Below are positions 21,824 through 30,192 of a DNA stretch of 64,000 nucleotides, in pieces. A program made the position numbers and the translations under genes. Location: assembly GCF_001468395.1 (NCBI RefSeq), contig NZ_LNSG01000001.1, positions 248,001 to 312,000 on the forward strand. Direction: 5' to 3'. This DNA is from Sphingopyxis sp. H073. Lineage in GTDB: Bacteria > Pseudomonadota > Alphaproteobacteria > Sphingomonadales > Sphingomonadaceae. Each line of letters opens with the position of its first letter. The first letter of the stretch is position 1. The notes under the pieces are model-generated. The model was not told where the DNA came from. It worked only from the letters and a program-made list of their open reading frames with translations, and ran no database searches.

Positions 21824-22618
21824 TCAGCGCGCTTTCCATTCGGGCTTGCGCTTTTCGGCAAAGGCGCGCGGGCCTTCGCGCGCGTCTTCGCTGCGCATCA
21901 AGGCGCTGCGTTCCAGGGTGTTGTGCTCCCAATAGGGCGCGTCGGCGGCGATGCGGCCGTCCTGGATGCCAAGTGCGACGCGCTTCGATGCCTGCACCGA
22001 TAGCGGCGCGTTGGCGGCAATCTTGTCGGCGAGCGCAAGCGCGGTCGGCATCAGTTCGGCGAGCGGGACGACATGGTTGACGAGGCCGAATTGCGCCGCG
22101 CGCGCGGCAGGGATCGGGTCGCCGGTCAGCATATGCTCCATCGCCAGCTTGCGCGGCATCTGCTGCGCAAGGCGGAAGGCACCGCCCGCAGCGGCGAACA
22201 GCCCGACCTTGACTTCGGGCAGGCCGAATTGGGCGTGCTCGGCGGCGACGATGATGTCGCTCATCAGCGCGATCTCGCAGCCGCCGCCGAAAGCGAAGCC
22301 GTTGACCGCGGCGATGATCGGTTTCGAGATCGGGTGCGACACCATGCCTGCGAAGCCCCACGCAAGCTGATCGGGGTCAGACGGCGCGAGGCTCTCGCCG
22401 CGCGACAGGGCTACGAGGTCGGCGCCGGCGCAAAAGCTCTTTTCGCCCGCGCCGGTGATGACGACGACGCGGATTTCGGGGTCGGCCTCGGCGGTTTCGA
22501 GCGCCGTGCCGATGCCGATATGCACCGCGGCGTTGACCGCGTTGCGCGCCTCGGGCCGGTTGATCGTGACGATCAGGACATGGCCGCGGCGTTCGGTCAG
22601 GATGGTGGTATCGGTCAT
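21824..22618 (-). CDS. Enoyl-CoA hydratase/isomerase family protein
   Basis: A 264-residue crotonase-fold protein. Oxyanion-hole segments are SFCAGADLVAL (about residues 66-76) and FAFGGGCEIAL (about 106-116); the next conserved region, FGLPEVKVGLFAAAGG, provides the usual Glu of the active site. It likely hydrates an enoyl-CoA of fatty or branched acids. It leads the operon with the thiolase-like gene; upstream is an intergenic palindrome and no visible regulator. Confidence 0.88.
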   Translation of the reverse strand: MTDTTILTERRGHVLIVTINRPEARNAVNAAVHIGIGTALETAEADPEIRVVVITGAGEKSFCAGADLVALSRGESLAPSDPDQLAWGFAGMVSHPISKPIIAAVNGFAFGGGCEIALMSDIIVAAEHAQFGLPEVKVGLFAAAGGAFRLAQQMPRKLAMEHMLTGDPIPAARAAQFGLVNHVVPLAELMPTALALADKIAANAPLSVQASKRVALGIQDGRIAADAPYWEHNTLERSALMRSEDAREGPRAFAEKRKPEWKAR

Positions 22619-22701
22619 CGCGAATCTCTCCCTTTCGGGCGAGTATCGCGGGTGGTTGACGTTTACGTCAACTGGAAAGGGTGGCTGTGCAAATATGCGG
22701 T

Positions 22702-22785
22702 GTGCTCCCGCGAAGGCGGGAGCCCATAACCGGTCGGCGCCACTTCGAACCGACAGAAGATGGATCTCCGCCTTCGCGGGGACAC
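22702..22785. repeat. Palindromic intergenic repeat (CGAAGGCGG type)
   Basis: CTCCCGCGAAGGCGGGAGC (22705-22723) is itself palindromic and is paired with CTCCGCCTTCGCGGGGA (22766-22782) across a 42-base loop. It lies between the divergent end of the hydratase promoter region and the convergent aldolase gene. Different sequence from the other repeat families in this window. Confidence 0.7.
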
Positions 22786-22809
22786 ACCGTTATAATAGGT
22801 TGCGCAGAA

Positions 22810-23460
22810 TTAAATCGACTGCCCGGTCTTCGCCCAGTCGGCGAGAAAGCCTTCGATGCCCTTTTCGGTCAGGATATGCTTGAACAGCCCCTTGATCACC
22901 GACGGCGGCGCAGTCATCACGTCGGCGCCGATCTTCGCGGCTTCGAGCACATGGATGCCGTGGCGCACGCTCGCGACGAGGATTTCGGTTTCATAGGTGT
23001 AATTGTCGTAGATGAGTCGGATGTCGGCGATCAGTTGCATGCCGTCGAAACCATTGTCGTCGTGGCGGCCCACAAAGGGAGAGACGAAGGTTGCGCCCGC
23101 CTTCGCGGCGAGCAGCGCCTGCGCCGCCGAGAAGCAGAGCGTGACGTTGACCATCGTTCCGTCGTCGGTCAGCGCCTTGCAGGTCTTCAGCCCGTCGATC
23201 GTCAGCGGCACCTTGATGCAGACATTGTCGGCGATCTTGCGGAGGATTTCGGCCTCCTTCATCATCGTTTCGTGGTCGAGCGCGACGACCTCGGCTGACA
23301 CCGGACCATCGACGATGGCGCATATTTCCTTGGTCACTTCCTTGAAGTCGCGGCCCGACTTGGCGATCAGCGACGGATTGGTGGTCACCCCGTCGAGCAG
23401 GCCGGTCGCGGCGAGTTCCCGGATGTCGGCGATTTCGGCGGTGTCGGCGAAGAATTTCAT
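22810..23460 (-). CDS. Fructose-6-phosphate aldolase / transaldolase subfamily 3
   Basis: A 216-residue class I aldolase of the short transaldolase group. It starts [10 protein letters not shown] and has the TTNPSL motif at 27-32. The Schiff-base Lys is in CIKVPLT at about residue 85. The C-terminal part has ILVASVRH and GADVMTAPP. Members either transfer dihydroxyacetone from sedoheptulose-7-phosphate (transaldolase) or cleave fructose-6-phosphate; sequence alone does not decide. ATG at 23460 matches the family start. Confidence 0.9.
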   Translation of the reverse strand: MKFFADTAEIADIRELAATGLLDGVTTNPSLIAKSGRDFKEVTKEICAIVDGPVSAEVVALDHETMMKEAEILRKIADNVCIKVPLTIDGLKTCKALTDDGTMVNVTLCFSAAQALLAAKAGATFVSPFVGRHDDNGFDGMQLIADIRLIYDNYTYETEILVASVRHGIHVLEAAKIGADVMTAPPSVIKGLFKHILTEKGIEGFLADWAKTGQSI

Positions 23461-23521
23461 GGCGCGGGCGTTCCTTTTGGGAGGGTGATTCGGATGCTGG
23501 CGATCCCCTATAGCCCTTTCC

Positions 23522-23599
23522 TCGTCATTGCGAGCGAAGCGAAGCAATCCAGAGTTGCGTAAGTCGCCCTGGATTGCTTCGCTTCGCTCGCAATGACGA
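23522..23599. repeat. Palindromic intergenic repeat (CATTGCGAGCGAAGCGAAGCA type)
   Basis: Perfect arms of about 30 bases (23522-23551 and 23570-23599), with the core TCATTGCGAGCGAAGCGAAG and its complement, enclose an 18-base loop. It lies in the divergent promoter region of the aldolase gene and radA. This palindrome type is widespread in bacteria. Confidence 0.8.
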
Positions 23600-23649
23600 T
23601 GTCATTATCTTCTAGCGTTCGTTCTTTGTTCCCGTTAAGCGAGGCCATG

Positions 23650-25011
23650 ATGGCCAAAGCGAAACGTCAATATGTCTGCCAGAATTGCGGCTCGGTCTCG
23701 TACCGCTGGCAGGGACAGTGCGCCGACTGCAACGAGTGGAACACGCTCGTCGAGGAGGCCGGCGAGACGGCTTTTTCGGCGAAGCACGACCTGAGCCGGG
23801 GCGGGCGCGCTCTCGCGCTCGAGACGCTCGACGTGCATAGCCCGATGCCCGAGCGGATGCTGTGCGGAATCGCCGAGTTCGACCGCGCGCTCGGCGGCGG
23901 CTTCGTCGCGGGATCGGCCACGCTGATCGGCGGCGATCCGGGGATCGGCAAGTCGACGCTTCTTTTGCAGGCGGCGGGGCGGCTGGCGAAATCGGGCAAG
24001 TCGGTCGTCTACATCAGCGGCGAGGAAGCCGCGGGGCAGGTGCGGCTGCGGGCGCAGCGGCTGGGGCTCGGCGATGCGCCGGTTGCGCTCGCCAGCGCGA
24101 CGTCGGTGCGCGATATTCTCGCGACGCTCGACAGCCGGGCCGCCGATTTCGTCGTGATCGACTCGATCCAGACGATGCACAGCGACCTGATCGACAGCGC
24201 GCCGGGCACGGTCAGCCAGGTGCGCGCCAGCGCGCAGGAGCTGATCCGCTACGCCAAAGACAGCGGCGCCGCGATCGTGCTCGTCGGGCACGTCACAAAG
24301 GACGGGACGATCGCGGGACCGCGCGTCCTTGAACATATGGTCGACACCGTGCTCGCATTCGAGGGCGAGCGCAGCCACCAATATCGCATCCTCCGCGCCG
24401 TGAAGAACCGCTTCGGGGGCACAGACGAGATCGGCGTCTTCGCGATGGGCGAGGAAGGGCTGGGCGAGGTCAGCAACCCGTCGAGCCTGTTCCTGACCGA
24501 CCGCAGCTGCGACGTGCCGGGTTCGGTCGTGTTCCCCGCGCTGGAAGGGACGCGCCCGGTGCTCGTCGAGGTGCAGGCGCTGACCGTCCGGCTGGCAAGC
24601 GGGGCGACGCCGCGGCGCGCGGTCGTCGGCTGGGACAGCGGGCGGCTGGCGATGGTGCTGGCGGTGCTGGAGGCGCGCTGCGGGCTCCAGATGGGCGGCG
24701 CCGAAGTCTACCTCAACATCGCGGGCGGCTACCGGCTGACCGACCCGGCCGCCGATTTGGCGGTCGCGGCGGCGCTGATCTCGGCCTTCAGCGAGCGGCC
24801 GGTGCCCGCCGACGCGATCGTCTTCGGCGAGCTGTCGCTGTCGGGCGAGGTGCGCCCCGTTTCGCACGATGCATTGCGTCTGCGCGAAGCGGCGAAACTC
24901 GGTTTTTCAAGGGGCTGGGGGCCAAAGGGGATGAAGGGCGTGAACGGGATCGGCGTCACCGGCTTCGGCCGGCTCGGCGAACTCGTTGACCTGATGCTCG
25001 GGCGCGACTAG
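23650..25011 (+). CDS. radA: DNA repair protein RadA
   Basis: A 453-residue RecA-like branch migration ATPase. It has an N-terminal C4 zinc finger (CQNCG and CADCNEWNT), Walker A GGDPGIGKST near residue 97, the RadA-specific KNRFGGTDEIG near residue 253, and a C-terminal Lon-like domain. It helps process recombination intermediates. ATG at 23650 is preferred over the adjacent 23647 because GCGAGG is then better spaced. It is 10 bases ahead of cvpA. Confidence 0.96.
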   Translation: MAKAKRQYVCQNCGSVSYRWQGQCADCNEWNTLVEEAGETAFSAKHDLSRGGRALALETLDVHSPMPERMLCGIAEFDRALGGGFVAGSATLIGGDPGIGKSTLLLQAAGRLAKSGKSVVYISGEEAAGQVRLRAQRLGLGDAPVALASATSVRDILATLDSRAADFVVIDSIQTMHSDLIDSAPGTVSQVRASAQELIRYAKDSGAAIVLVGHVTKDGTIAGPRVLEHMVDTVLAFEGERSHQYRILRAVKNRFGGTDEIGVFAMGEEGLGEVSNPSSLFLTDRSCDVPGSVVFPALEGTRPVLVEVQALTVRLASGATPRRAVVGWDSGRLAMVLAVLEARCGLQMGGAEVYLNIAGGYRLTDPAADLAVAAALISAFSERPVPADAIVFGELSLSGEVRPVSHDALRLREAAKLGFSRGWGPKGMKGVNGIGVTGFGRLGELVDLMLGRD

Positions 25012-25021
25012 CGACCGGCGA

Positions 25022-25570
25022 ATGGCAAGTCTGACGGCTCTGGATATCATCGTGCTGACCCTCGTGGGCGGCAGCGCGATCCTCGGGTTCTTGCGCGGCC
25101 TGGTGCAGGAGGTGACGAGCCTGCTCGCCTGGGTGCTCGCGATCGCGGCGGTGCGTTTCGGCCATCCCTTCGCCACCGATTTCCTCGAAGCGTGGGTAGG
25201 GACGGAAGGCGGGGCGGCGGTGCTGGCGTTCGTATTGCTGTTCGGCGGGGTGTTCTCCATCGTCAAATGGGGATCGCGCGCCATGGGTCAGCGCAGCCGC
25301 GCGTCGCTCGTCGGCGGCTTCGACCGCGGGTTGGGGGCCGGGTTCGGTGCGGTGAAGGGGTTGATGATCGCGACCCTCGGCTTCATGCTGGTCACGCTCC
25401 TCTATGATGTCGGATATGGCAATGCGCAAAGGCCGGCGTGGATGACCGACAGCCGAACCTATCCCGCGCTCAGCGCGACCAGCGGGGCGCTGAGCAAGGT
25501 GATCGCCGATCGCCGCGCCGAAGCGCGTGCCGCCGGATCCGAAGGCGCGCCTGCGGCGGCGCCGAAATGA
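25022..25570 (+). CDS. cvpA: CvpA family membrane protein
   Basis: 182 residues with four hydrophobic helices and the CvpA N-terminus TALDIIVLTLVGGSAILGFLRG (in part), then LAWVLAIAAVRFG. CvpA proteins are linked to colicin V secretion, envelope stress and bile tolerance, and often accompany purF; here it follows radA and overlaps a NifU-like gene by four bases (ATGA). Molecular role remains unclear in the family. Confidence 0.88.
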   Translation: MASLTALDIIVLTLVGGSAILGFLRGLVQEVTSLLAWVLAIAAVRFGHPFATDFLEAWVGTEGGAAVLAFVLLFGGVFSIVKWGSRAMGQRSRASLVGGFDRGLGAGFGAVKGLMIATLGFMLVTLLYDVGYGNAQRPAWMTDSRTYPALSATSGALSKVIADRRAEARAAGSEGAPAAAPK

Positions 25571-25995
25571 GCGCTCCGCTCTATAATCGCGACATATTGT
25601 CGCTGGCGGTGGCAACGGCCGATTTCCCACCACTGGAGGCACCGCGCCACCGCGTTTCGGCGCGCGCGCCGCTGTGCGGCAGCGCGATCATATTCGATCT
25701 CGATACCGATGAGGCGGGCCATGTGACCGCGGTCGGGATGCATGTCGAAGCCTGCGCGCTCGGGCAGGCGTCGGCGGCATTGCTTGCGCGCCACGCGGTG
25801 GGGCGGGGGCTCGCCGACATTCGCGCCGCCCGCGACGCGATTGCCGGCTGGTTCAGAAACGAGGGCGCCGTGCCCGATTGGCCGGGCTTCGACCTGCTCG
25901 CACCCGCGCGCGATTATCCTGCGCGGCACGGTGCCATCCTGCTGCCCTTTGACGCCGCGGTCACGGCGTTCGAAGGTCAGGCGGCAGCGGCATGA
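25567..25995 (+). CDS. NifU/IscU-like iron-sulfur scaffold family protein
   Basis: 142 residues starting MSAPLYNRDILSLA, with CGSAIIFDLDTDE at about 36-49, HVEACALGQASAALLARH at about 60-78, and a third conserved block. This is the alphaproteobacterial NifU-N-like group. Cys in PLCGSA and EACALGQAS match two of the three IscU ligands; the third Cys is not present, so cluster assembly is uncertain. Overlaps cvpA before it and the antiporter gene after it, each by four bases. Confidence 0.75.
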   Translation: MSAPLYNRDILSLAVATADFPPLEAPRHRVSARAPLCGSAIIFDLDTDEAGHVTAVGMHVEACALGQASAALLARHAVGRGLADIRAARDAIAGWFRNEGAVPDWPGFDLLAPARDYPARHGAILLPFDAAVTAFEGQAAAA

Positions 25996-27878
25996 GCCCG
26001 ATCCTCCTCACCGCCGCGACGGCCGAGGCGGCCACGGCGGCGGCGGAGACCGCGACCGACACCGCGCTGTTCGAGGGCGCGATCCTGCTCGGCGTTGCGA
26101 CGCTGTTCGTGCTGATCTTCCGCCGGCTCGGTCTTGGTGCGGTGCTCGGCTATCTGATCGCCGGCGCGCTGGTCGGGCCGCACGGGCTCGGTCTCGTCGG
26201 CGGCGGCGAGTCGAAGCTCGCCTTCGCCGAGATCGGCATCGCCTTCCTCCTCTTTCTCGTCGGGCTGGAGCTCCATCCACGGCGGTTGTGGGAGATGCGC
26301 AAGGCGATCTTCGGACTGGGATTGGCGCAGGTGGTCATCACCGGGCTGATCCTCGCGGGGCTGATCCTGCTGACGCTCGGCTTCAGCTGGCAGGCGGCGC
26401 TCGCGCTCGGCCTGCCGCTCGCGCTCTCATCGACTGCGCAGGTGCTGCCCAGCCTCAAAAGCTCGGGGCGGATCAATTCGCCGTTCGGCGAAAAGGCCTT
26501 TTCTGTCCTGCTGTTCCAGGATCTGGCGATCGTCCCGATGATCACGATCATCGCCGCGCTGTCGCGCGCGCCCGCCGATCCCTCGGCGCCGCCGGGATGG
26601 CAGATGGCGCTTTATACGGTGGGAGCGATCGCGGCGCTGGTGCTCGTCGGCCGGTTCGTCGTCAATCCGCTGCTGCGCCTGATCGGCCGCTATGGCGAAC
26701 GCGAGCTGTTCGTCGTCGTCGGGTTGCTGGCGGTGCTGGCGAGCGCCGCCTTCATGCACAGTCTGCACCTCTCGACCGCGCTCGGCGCCTTCATCGCGGG
26801 GATGATGCTCGCCGATTCGCCGTACCGGCACGAGATCGAGGCCGACGTCGAGCCGTTTCGCCTCGTGCTGCTCGGTCTTTTCTTCCTCGCGGTCGGCATG
26901 GTGCTCGATGTCAATGTCGTGATCCAGAAACCGATGCAGGTCGTCGGGCTCGCGGCGGGGCTTGTGGCGGTGAAGATCGTCGTGCTCACGCTGCTCGTGC
27001 GTACCTTCGGCAAGCCCTGGAGCATGTGCCTCGGCCTCGGGCTGCTGCTGAGCCAGGGCGGCGAGTTCGGTTTTCTGCTCTTTGCGCAGGCGGCCGACGC
27101 GCTGCTGATCGCGCCCGAGGCGGCAAGCCTGTTCAGCGCGGTCGTGACGCTGTCGATGATGACGACGCCCTTCCTGATGCTGTTCGCGCGCAACCTCGAA
27201 TTCTCGTCGGGCGTCGAGGCCGATCTCGACGACCCCGAAAATGCCCCGCGCGGGTCGTCGATCGTCATCGGCTATGGCCGGTTCGGCCAGATCGTCGCCC
27301 AGATGCTCCATGCCGTCGATTGTTCGGTGACCTTGATCGACAAGAAGCCGAGCCAGATCGAGCTGTCGGGCCGTTTCGATACCAAGGTCTATTTCGGCGA
27401 CGGACTGCGCATCGACGTGCTGCGGCGCGCGGGGGCCGAGGAAGCGCGGCTGATCGTTTTCTGCACCGACGACCGGACGATCGATGCGGCGGCACTCGCG
27501 CCGATCGTCGAGGCCTTTCCCAATGCCCGCGTGCTGACACGGGTGTTCGACCGCCGCCAGCTGCTGGCGATCGAGGGCTCCGGGGCCGTGGGCGCGGTGC
27601 GCGAGGTGTTCGAAAGTTCGATCGCGCTCGGGCTCATGGCGCTGCGCCAGCTCGAGGTCGAGCCGCGCGAGATCGACGATGTCGAAAGCGCACTGCGCCA
27701 GCTCGACGCCGAACGGCTCGACATGCAGATCAGCGAGGGCGATATCGCGGCGGGGCGCGATTACCGGTTCGTTGCCGGGGGCGGACGGCAGGCGTCAAGC
27801 GTGCTCGAGGCGCTGCGCGAACGGCGGCAGGCCGCGAAGCGGGCGCGCGAGGAAGCTGAGGCAGAACAAGCCGCCTAG
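25992..27878 (+). CDS. CPA2 family monovalent cation:proton antiporter with TrkA-N domain
   Basis: 628 residues: about 12-13 membrane helices in residues 20-400 of the Na+/H+ exchanger fold (LGYLIAGALVGPHGLGLV; GLPLALSSTAQVLPSL), then a cytosolic Rossmann RCK/TrkA-N domain starting IVIGYGRFGQIVA near residue 423 that senses nucleotide. It resembles KefB/KefC and YbaL systems for K+/H+ exchange. No KefF/KefG partner is adjacent. The acidic/Ala-rich tail ends EAEAEQAA. Confidence 0.92.
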   Translation: MSPILLTAATAEAATAAAETATDTALFEGAILLGVATLFVLIFRRLGLGAVLGYLIAGALVGPHGLGLVGGGESKLAFAEIGIAFLLFLVGLELHPRRLWEMRKAIFGLGLAQVVITGLILAGLILLTLGFSWQAALALGLPLALSSTAQVLPSLKSSGRINSPFGEKAFSVLLFQDLAIVPMITIIAALSRAPADPSAPPGWQMALYTVGAIAALVLVGRFVVNPLLRLIGRYGERELFVVVGLLAVLASAAFMHSLHLSTALGAFIAGMMLADSPYRHEIEADVEPFRLVLLGLFFLAVGMVLDVNVVIQKPMQVVGLAAGLVAVKIVVLTLLVRTFGKPWSMCLGLGLLLSQGGEFGFLLFAQAADALLIAPEAASLFSAVVTLSMMTTPFLMLFARNLEFSSGVEADLDDPENAPRGSSIVIGYGRFGQIVAQMLHAVDCSVTLIDKKPSQIELSGRFDTKVYFGDGLRIDVLRRAGAEEARLIVFCTDDRTIDAAALAPIVEAFPNARVLTRVFDRRQLLAIEGSGAVGAVREVFESSIALGLMALRQLEVEPREIDDVESALRQLDAERLDMQISEGDIAAGRDYRFVAGGGRQASSVLEALRERRQAAKRAREEAEAEQAA

Positions 27879-27917
27879 CCGCGCTGTTCGGCCGGCGCGA
27901 GGGCGCGTGGCCGTCGC

Positions 27918-28245
27918 CAAAGTTCAGGAAAGTTCAGCCTTACGCGCACCCGGGCTTGGACCTCGCGGCGTGCTGGACGCGCGCGGCAGGCCCACAGGAG
28001 CTGAACCCGCGAACCGGGCAGCGACCGCTTTTCGTTCCCCGGATGAATGAGCCGGACGAAGGCTGGCATAGCCGGATAATGTAGGAAAGACCTTTTTGAC
28101 GGCGATGGCGGCTTTGGGGTGGGGAGCGGATGTATCAACAACGTCGCCCCCGCGCAGGCGGGGGCCGCTAGCCGCCTATTTCTGCGCGGCCGCGTAAACC
28201 GACAGCGGCCCCCGCCTGCGCGGGGGCGACGGCTTATTTCGGTCG
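27918..28245 (-). repeat. Long dispersed intergenic repeat, copy 2 (inverted relative to copy 1)
   Basis: On the minus strand it begins CGACCGAAATAAGCC at 28245 and ends TGAACTTTCCTGAACTTTG at 27918, 328 bases. It has the same perfect 24-bp palindrome arms (28143-28166 and 28207-28230) as the copy at 7822-8137 and shares the TTTCCTACATTATCCG block; the middle of the tail diverges more. It occupies nearly all of the 378-base gap between the antiporter and aroB genes. Confidence 0.85.
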
Positions 28246-28256
28246 AACCGCCGTCC

Positions 28257-29351
28257 TCAACGATCGAGGAACGCCGCCACGGCATCCAGCCCATATTCGT
28301 CGGTGACGAAGCTTTGTCCGATGCCGCGTGTCAGGATCAGCGGCAGTTTGCCGCCGCGCACTTTCTTGTCGTGCGCCATATGCGCGGCGAGCGCGGCGCC
28401 ACCGGTGTTGACCCCGGCGCTGGCGAGACTGTGCGGCAGGTCGACGCTGGCCAGATGGTCGCGGACGCGGTCGGCGTCGGCGAGGGGGCACAGGCCGTTC
28501 GCTGCGGAAAATTGATGCGCGAGCACCATCCCTGCCGCGACAGCTTCGCCATGGAGCAGGCGGTCCGAATAGCCGGTTTCGGCCTCGAGCGCGTGGCCGA
28601 AGCTGTGGCCGAGATTGAGCAGCGCGCGGATGTCCTGTGTCTCGCGTTCGTCGGCGGCGACGATGCGCGCCTTGGCGCCGACGCTGTGCGCGATTGCCTT
28701 GTGCCGCGCTCCCGCATCGCCGGCGAGCAGCGCAGCGCCGTTCGCTTCGCACCAGTCGAAAAACGCTGCGTCGTCGATCAGGCCATATTTGACGACCTCG
28801 GCATAGCCCGCGCCCAGTTCGCGCCGCGGCAGCGTGGCGAGCGTCGTCGGGTCGATCACGACCAGCGCCGGCTGGTGGAAGGCACCGATCAGATTCTTGC
28901 CCGCGGGGACGCTGATCGCGGTCTTGCCGCCGACGCTGCTGTCGACCTGCGCGAGCAGGGTGGTCGGTACCTGGATGAAATGGCAGCCGCGCTTGACGAT
29001 GCTGCACGCAAAGCCGACGAGGTCGCCGATGACGCCGCCGCCGAGCGCGATGACATGGTCGCTGCGCTCGATGCCTTCGCCGATCAGCCATTCGGTGAGG
29101 CGCGCCAGTCCCTCCCAGCTCTTGGTACCCTCACCGGCGGGCAGGACGAGCGAGGAAAAGGAGATATTGTCGTTCGCGAGCGATGCGCCGACCCCGACCA
29201 GATAGTGGGGCGCGACATTGCTGTCGGTGACGATCATCGTGCGCGGCCGGCGGAGCAGCGGCGCGACGTGCGCGCCGATGTCGCGGATCAGCCCGTCGCC
29301 GATCAGGATCGGGTAGCTGCGGCTGCCGAGGTCGACGGTCAGGCGTTCCAC
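28257..29351 (-). CDS. aroB: 3-dehydroquinate synthase
   Basis: A 364-residue NAD- and zinc-dependent enzyme converting DAHP to 3-dehydroquinate in the shikimate pathway. Signatures are [40 protein letters not shown] (in part), the zinc-ligand segments GYAEVVKYG and [12 protein letters not shown], and HGEAVAAGM. The GTG start at 29351 overlaps the end of aroK by 13 bases and is 9 bases after GGAGGA; it gives the expected N-terminus [15 protein letters not shown]. Confidence 0.96.
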   Translation of the reverse strand: MERLTVDLGSRSYPILIGDGLIRDIGAHVAPLLRRPRTMIVTDSNVAPHYLVGVGASLANDNISFSSLVLPAGEGTKSWEGLARLTEWLIGEGIERSDHVIALGGGVIGDLVGFACSIVKRGCHFIQVPTTLLAQVDSSVGGKTAISVPAGKNLIGAFHQPALVVIDPTTLATLPRRELGAGYAEVVKYGLIDDAAFFDWCEANGAALLAGDAGARHKAIAHSVGAKARIVAADERETQDIRALLNLGHSFGHALEAETGYSDRLLHGEAVAAGMVLAHQFSAANGLCPLADADRVRDHLASVDLPHSLASAGVNTGGAALAAHMAHDKKVRGGKLPLILTRGIGQSFVTDEYGLDAVAAFLDR

Positions 29352-29914
29352 TGCGACAATTCCTCCATGATGGCGCGCACCGTATGCTCGTGCGGGCTCG
29401 ACGCCGAACTGACGCGGATATGCGCCTGGGCATAGATCGGATTGCGCACCTCGGCGAGTTCGCGCAGCACCGCGCCGGCATCGCGGCCCTTGAGTAGCGG
29501 GCGGTGGCCGCGTCGGGCGGTGCGCTCGACCAGCGTCGGGATATCGGCGTCGAGCCAGATGCAAAGGCTGTCCTTGAGGATCAGCGCGCGCGTCTCTTCG
29601 TTGACGAAGGCGCCGCCGCCGGTTGCGAGGACGTGCGGCTTTCCCGCGAGCAGCCGCGCGATCACGCGGCGCTCGCCATCGCGGAAATGCGCCTCGCCGA
29701 ATTTGGCGAAAATGTCGGAGATGGTCATCCCCGCAGCGCGCTCGATCTCGTCGTCGGCGTCTGCAAAGGCCATGCCGAGCCGTTGCGCGAGGCGGCGTCC
29801 GATCGTCGACTTGCCCGATCCCATCAGGCCGACGAGCACGATCGACCGCTCGCGGATCGAAGCGGGAAGCGTCGCAGGGGCGGCAGGCGCCGGGCTTTTC
29901 GGGTTTCGCGACAT
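29339..29914 (-). CDS. aroK: Shikimate kinase
   Basis: A 191-residue P-loop kinase phosphorylating shikimate. Walker [10 protein letters not shown] is near residue 30, the shikimate-binding DADDEIER near 52, ATGGGAFV near 97, and the lid Arg in HRPLLKG near 137. The N-terminal 20 Pro/Ala-rich residues are an alphaproteobacterial extension. It is the first gene of aroKB, divergent from the small membrane protein and its partner. Confidence 0.95.
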   Translation of the reverse strand: MSRNPKSPAPAAPATLPASIRERSIVLVGLMGSGKSTIGRRLAQRLGMAFADADDEIERAAGMTISDIFAKFGEAHFRDGERRVIARLLAGKPHVLATGGGAFVNEETRALILKDSLCIWLDADIPTLVERTARRGHRPLLKGRDAGAVLRELAEVRNPIYAQAHIRVSSASSPHEHTVRAIMEELSQWNA

Positions 29915-29997
29915 GGTGCGCGCGGCTATACCGCGCAGGCCGCGCGGGACAATGGTTTTCGCCGCGCATTTATGGGACGAACGGCGGGCATTGCATA

Positions 29998-30192
29998 TTG
30001 CGCGAAACGGGCAGATCGGGAAAAGGCCGATGGAGGCGGCGGCTCGCCTGGCTGCTGCTCGCGCTGCTGGCTTTCCTGCTGTTGCTCTTCTATCTGGGCC
30101 GACCGGTCGAGCCCCGGACGATTGAGGTGGATGTGACCGACAAGATTGCCGAAACCGCGGCTACCAGGGACGGACCCAGAGACGAACGATGA
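29998..30192 (+). CDS. Small single-pass membrane protein (hypothetical)
   Basis: A 64-residue frame, start assigned to TTG at 29998 with low certainty. A basic segment (GRWRRRL) is followed by a single strong transmembrane helix ([19 protein letters not shown]) and a charged tail. Its stop overlaps the next gene's ATG by four bases (ATGA), which supports it being translated. Family not recognised. Confidence 0.5.
   Translation: MRETGRSGKGRWRRRLAWLLLALLAFLLLLFYLGRPVEPRTIEVDVTDKIAETAATRDGPRDER

Noticed and set aside
25742-27859. A 705-residue frame overlapping the antiporter gene on the same strand
   Set aside because: Extremely Arg-rich, no domain; the overlapping frame is a clear CPA2 antiporter with membrane helices.
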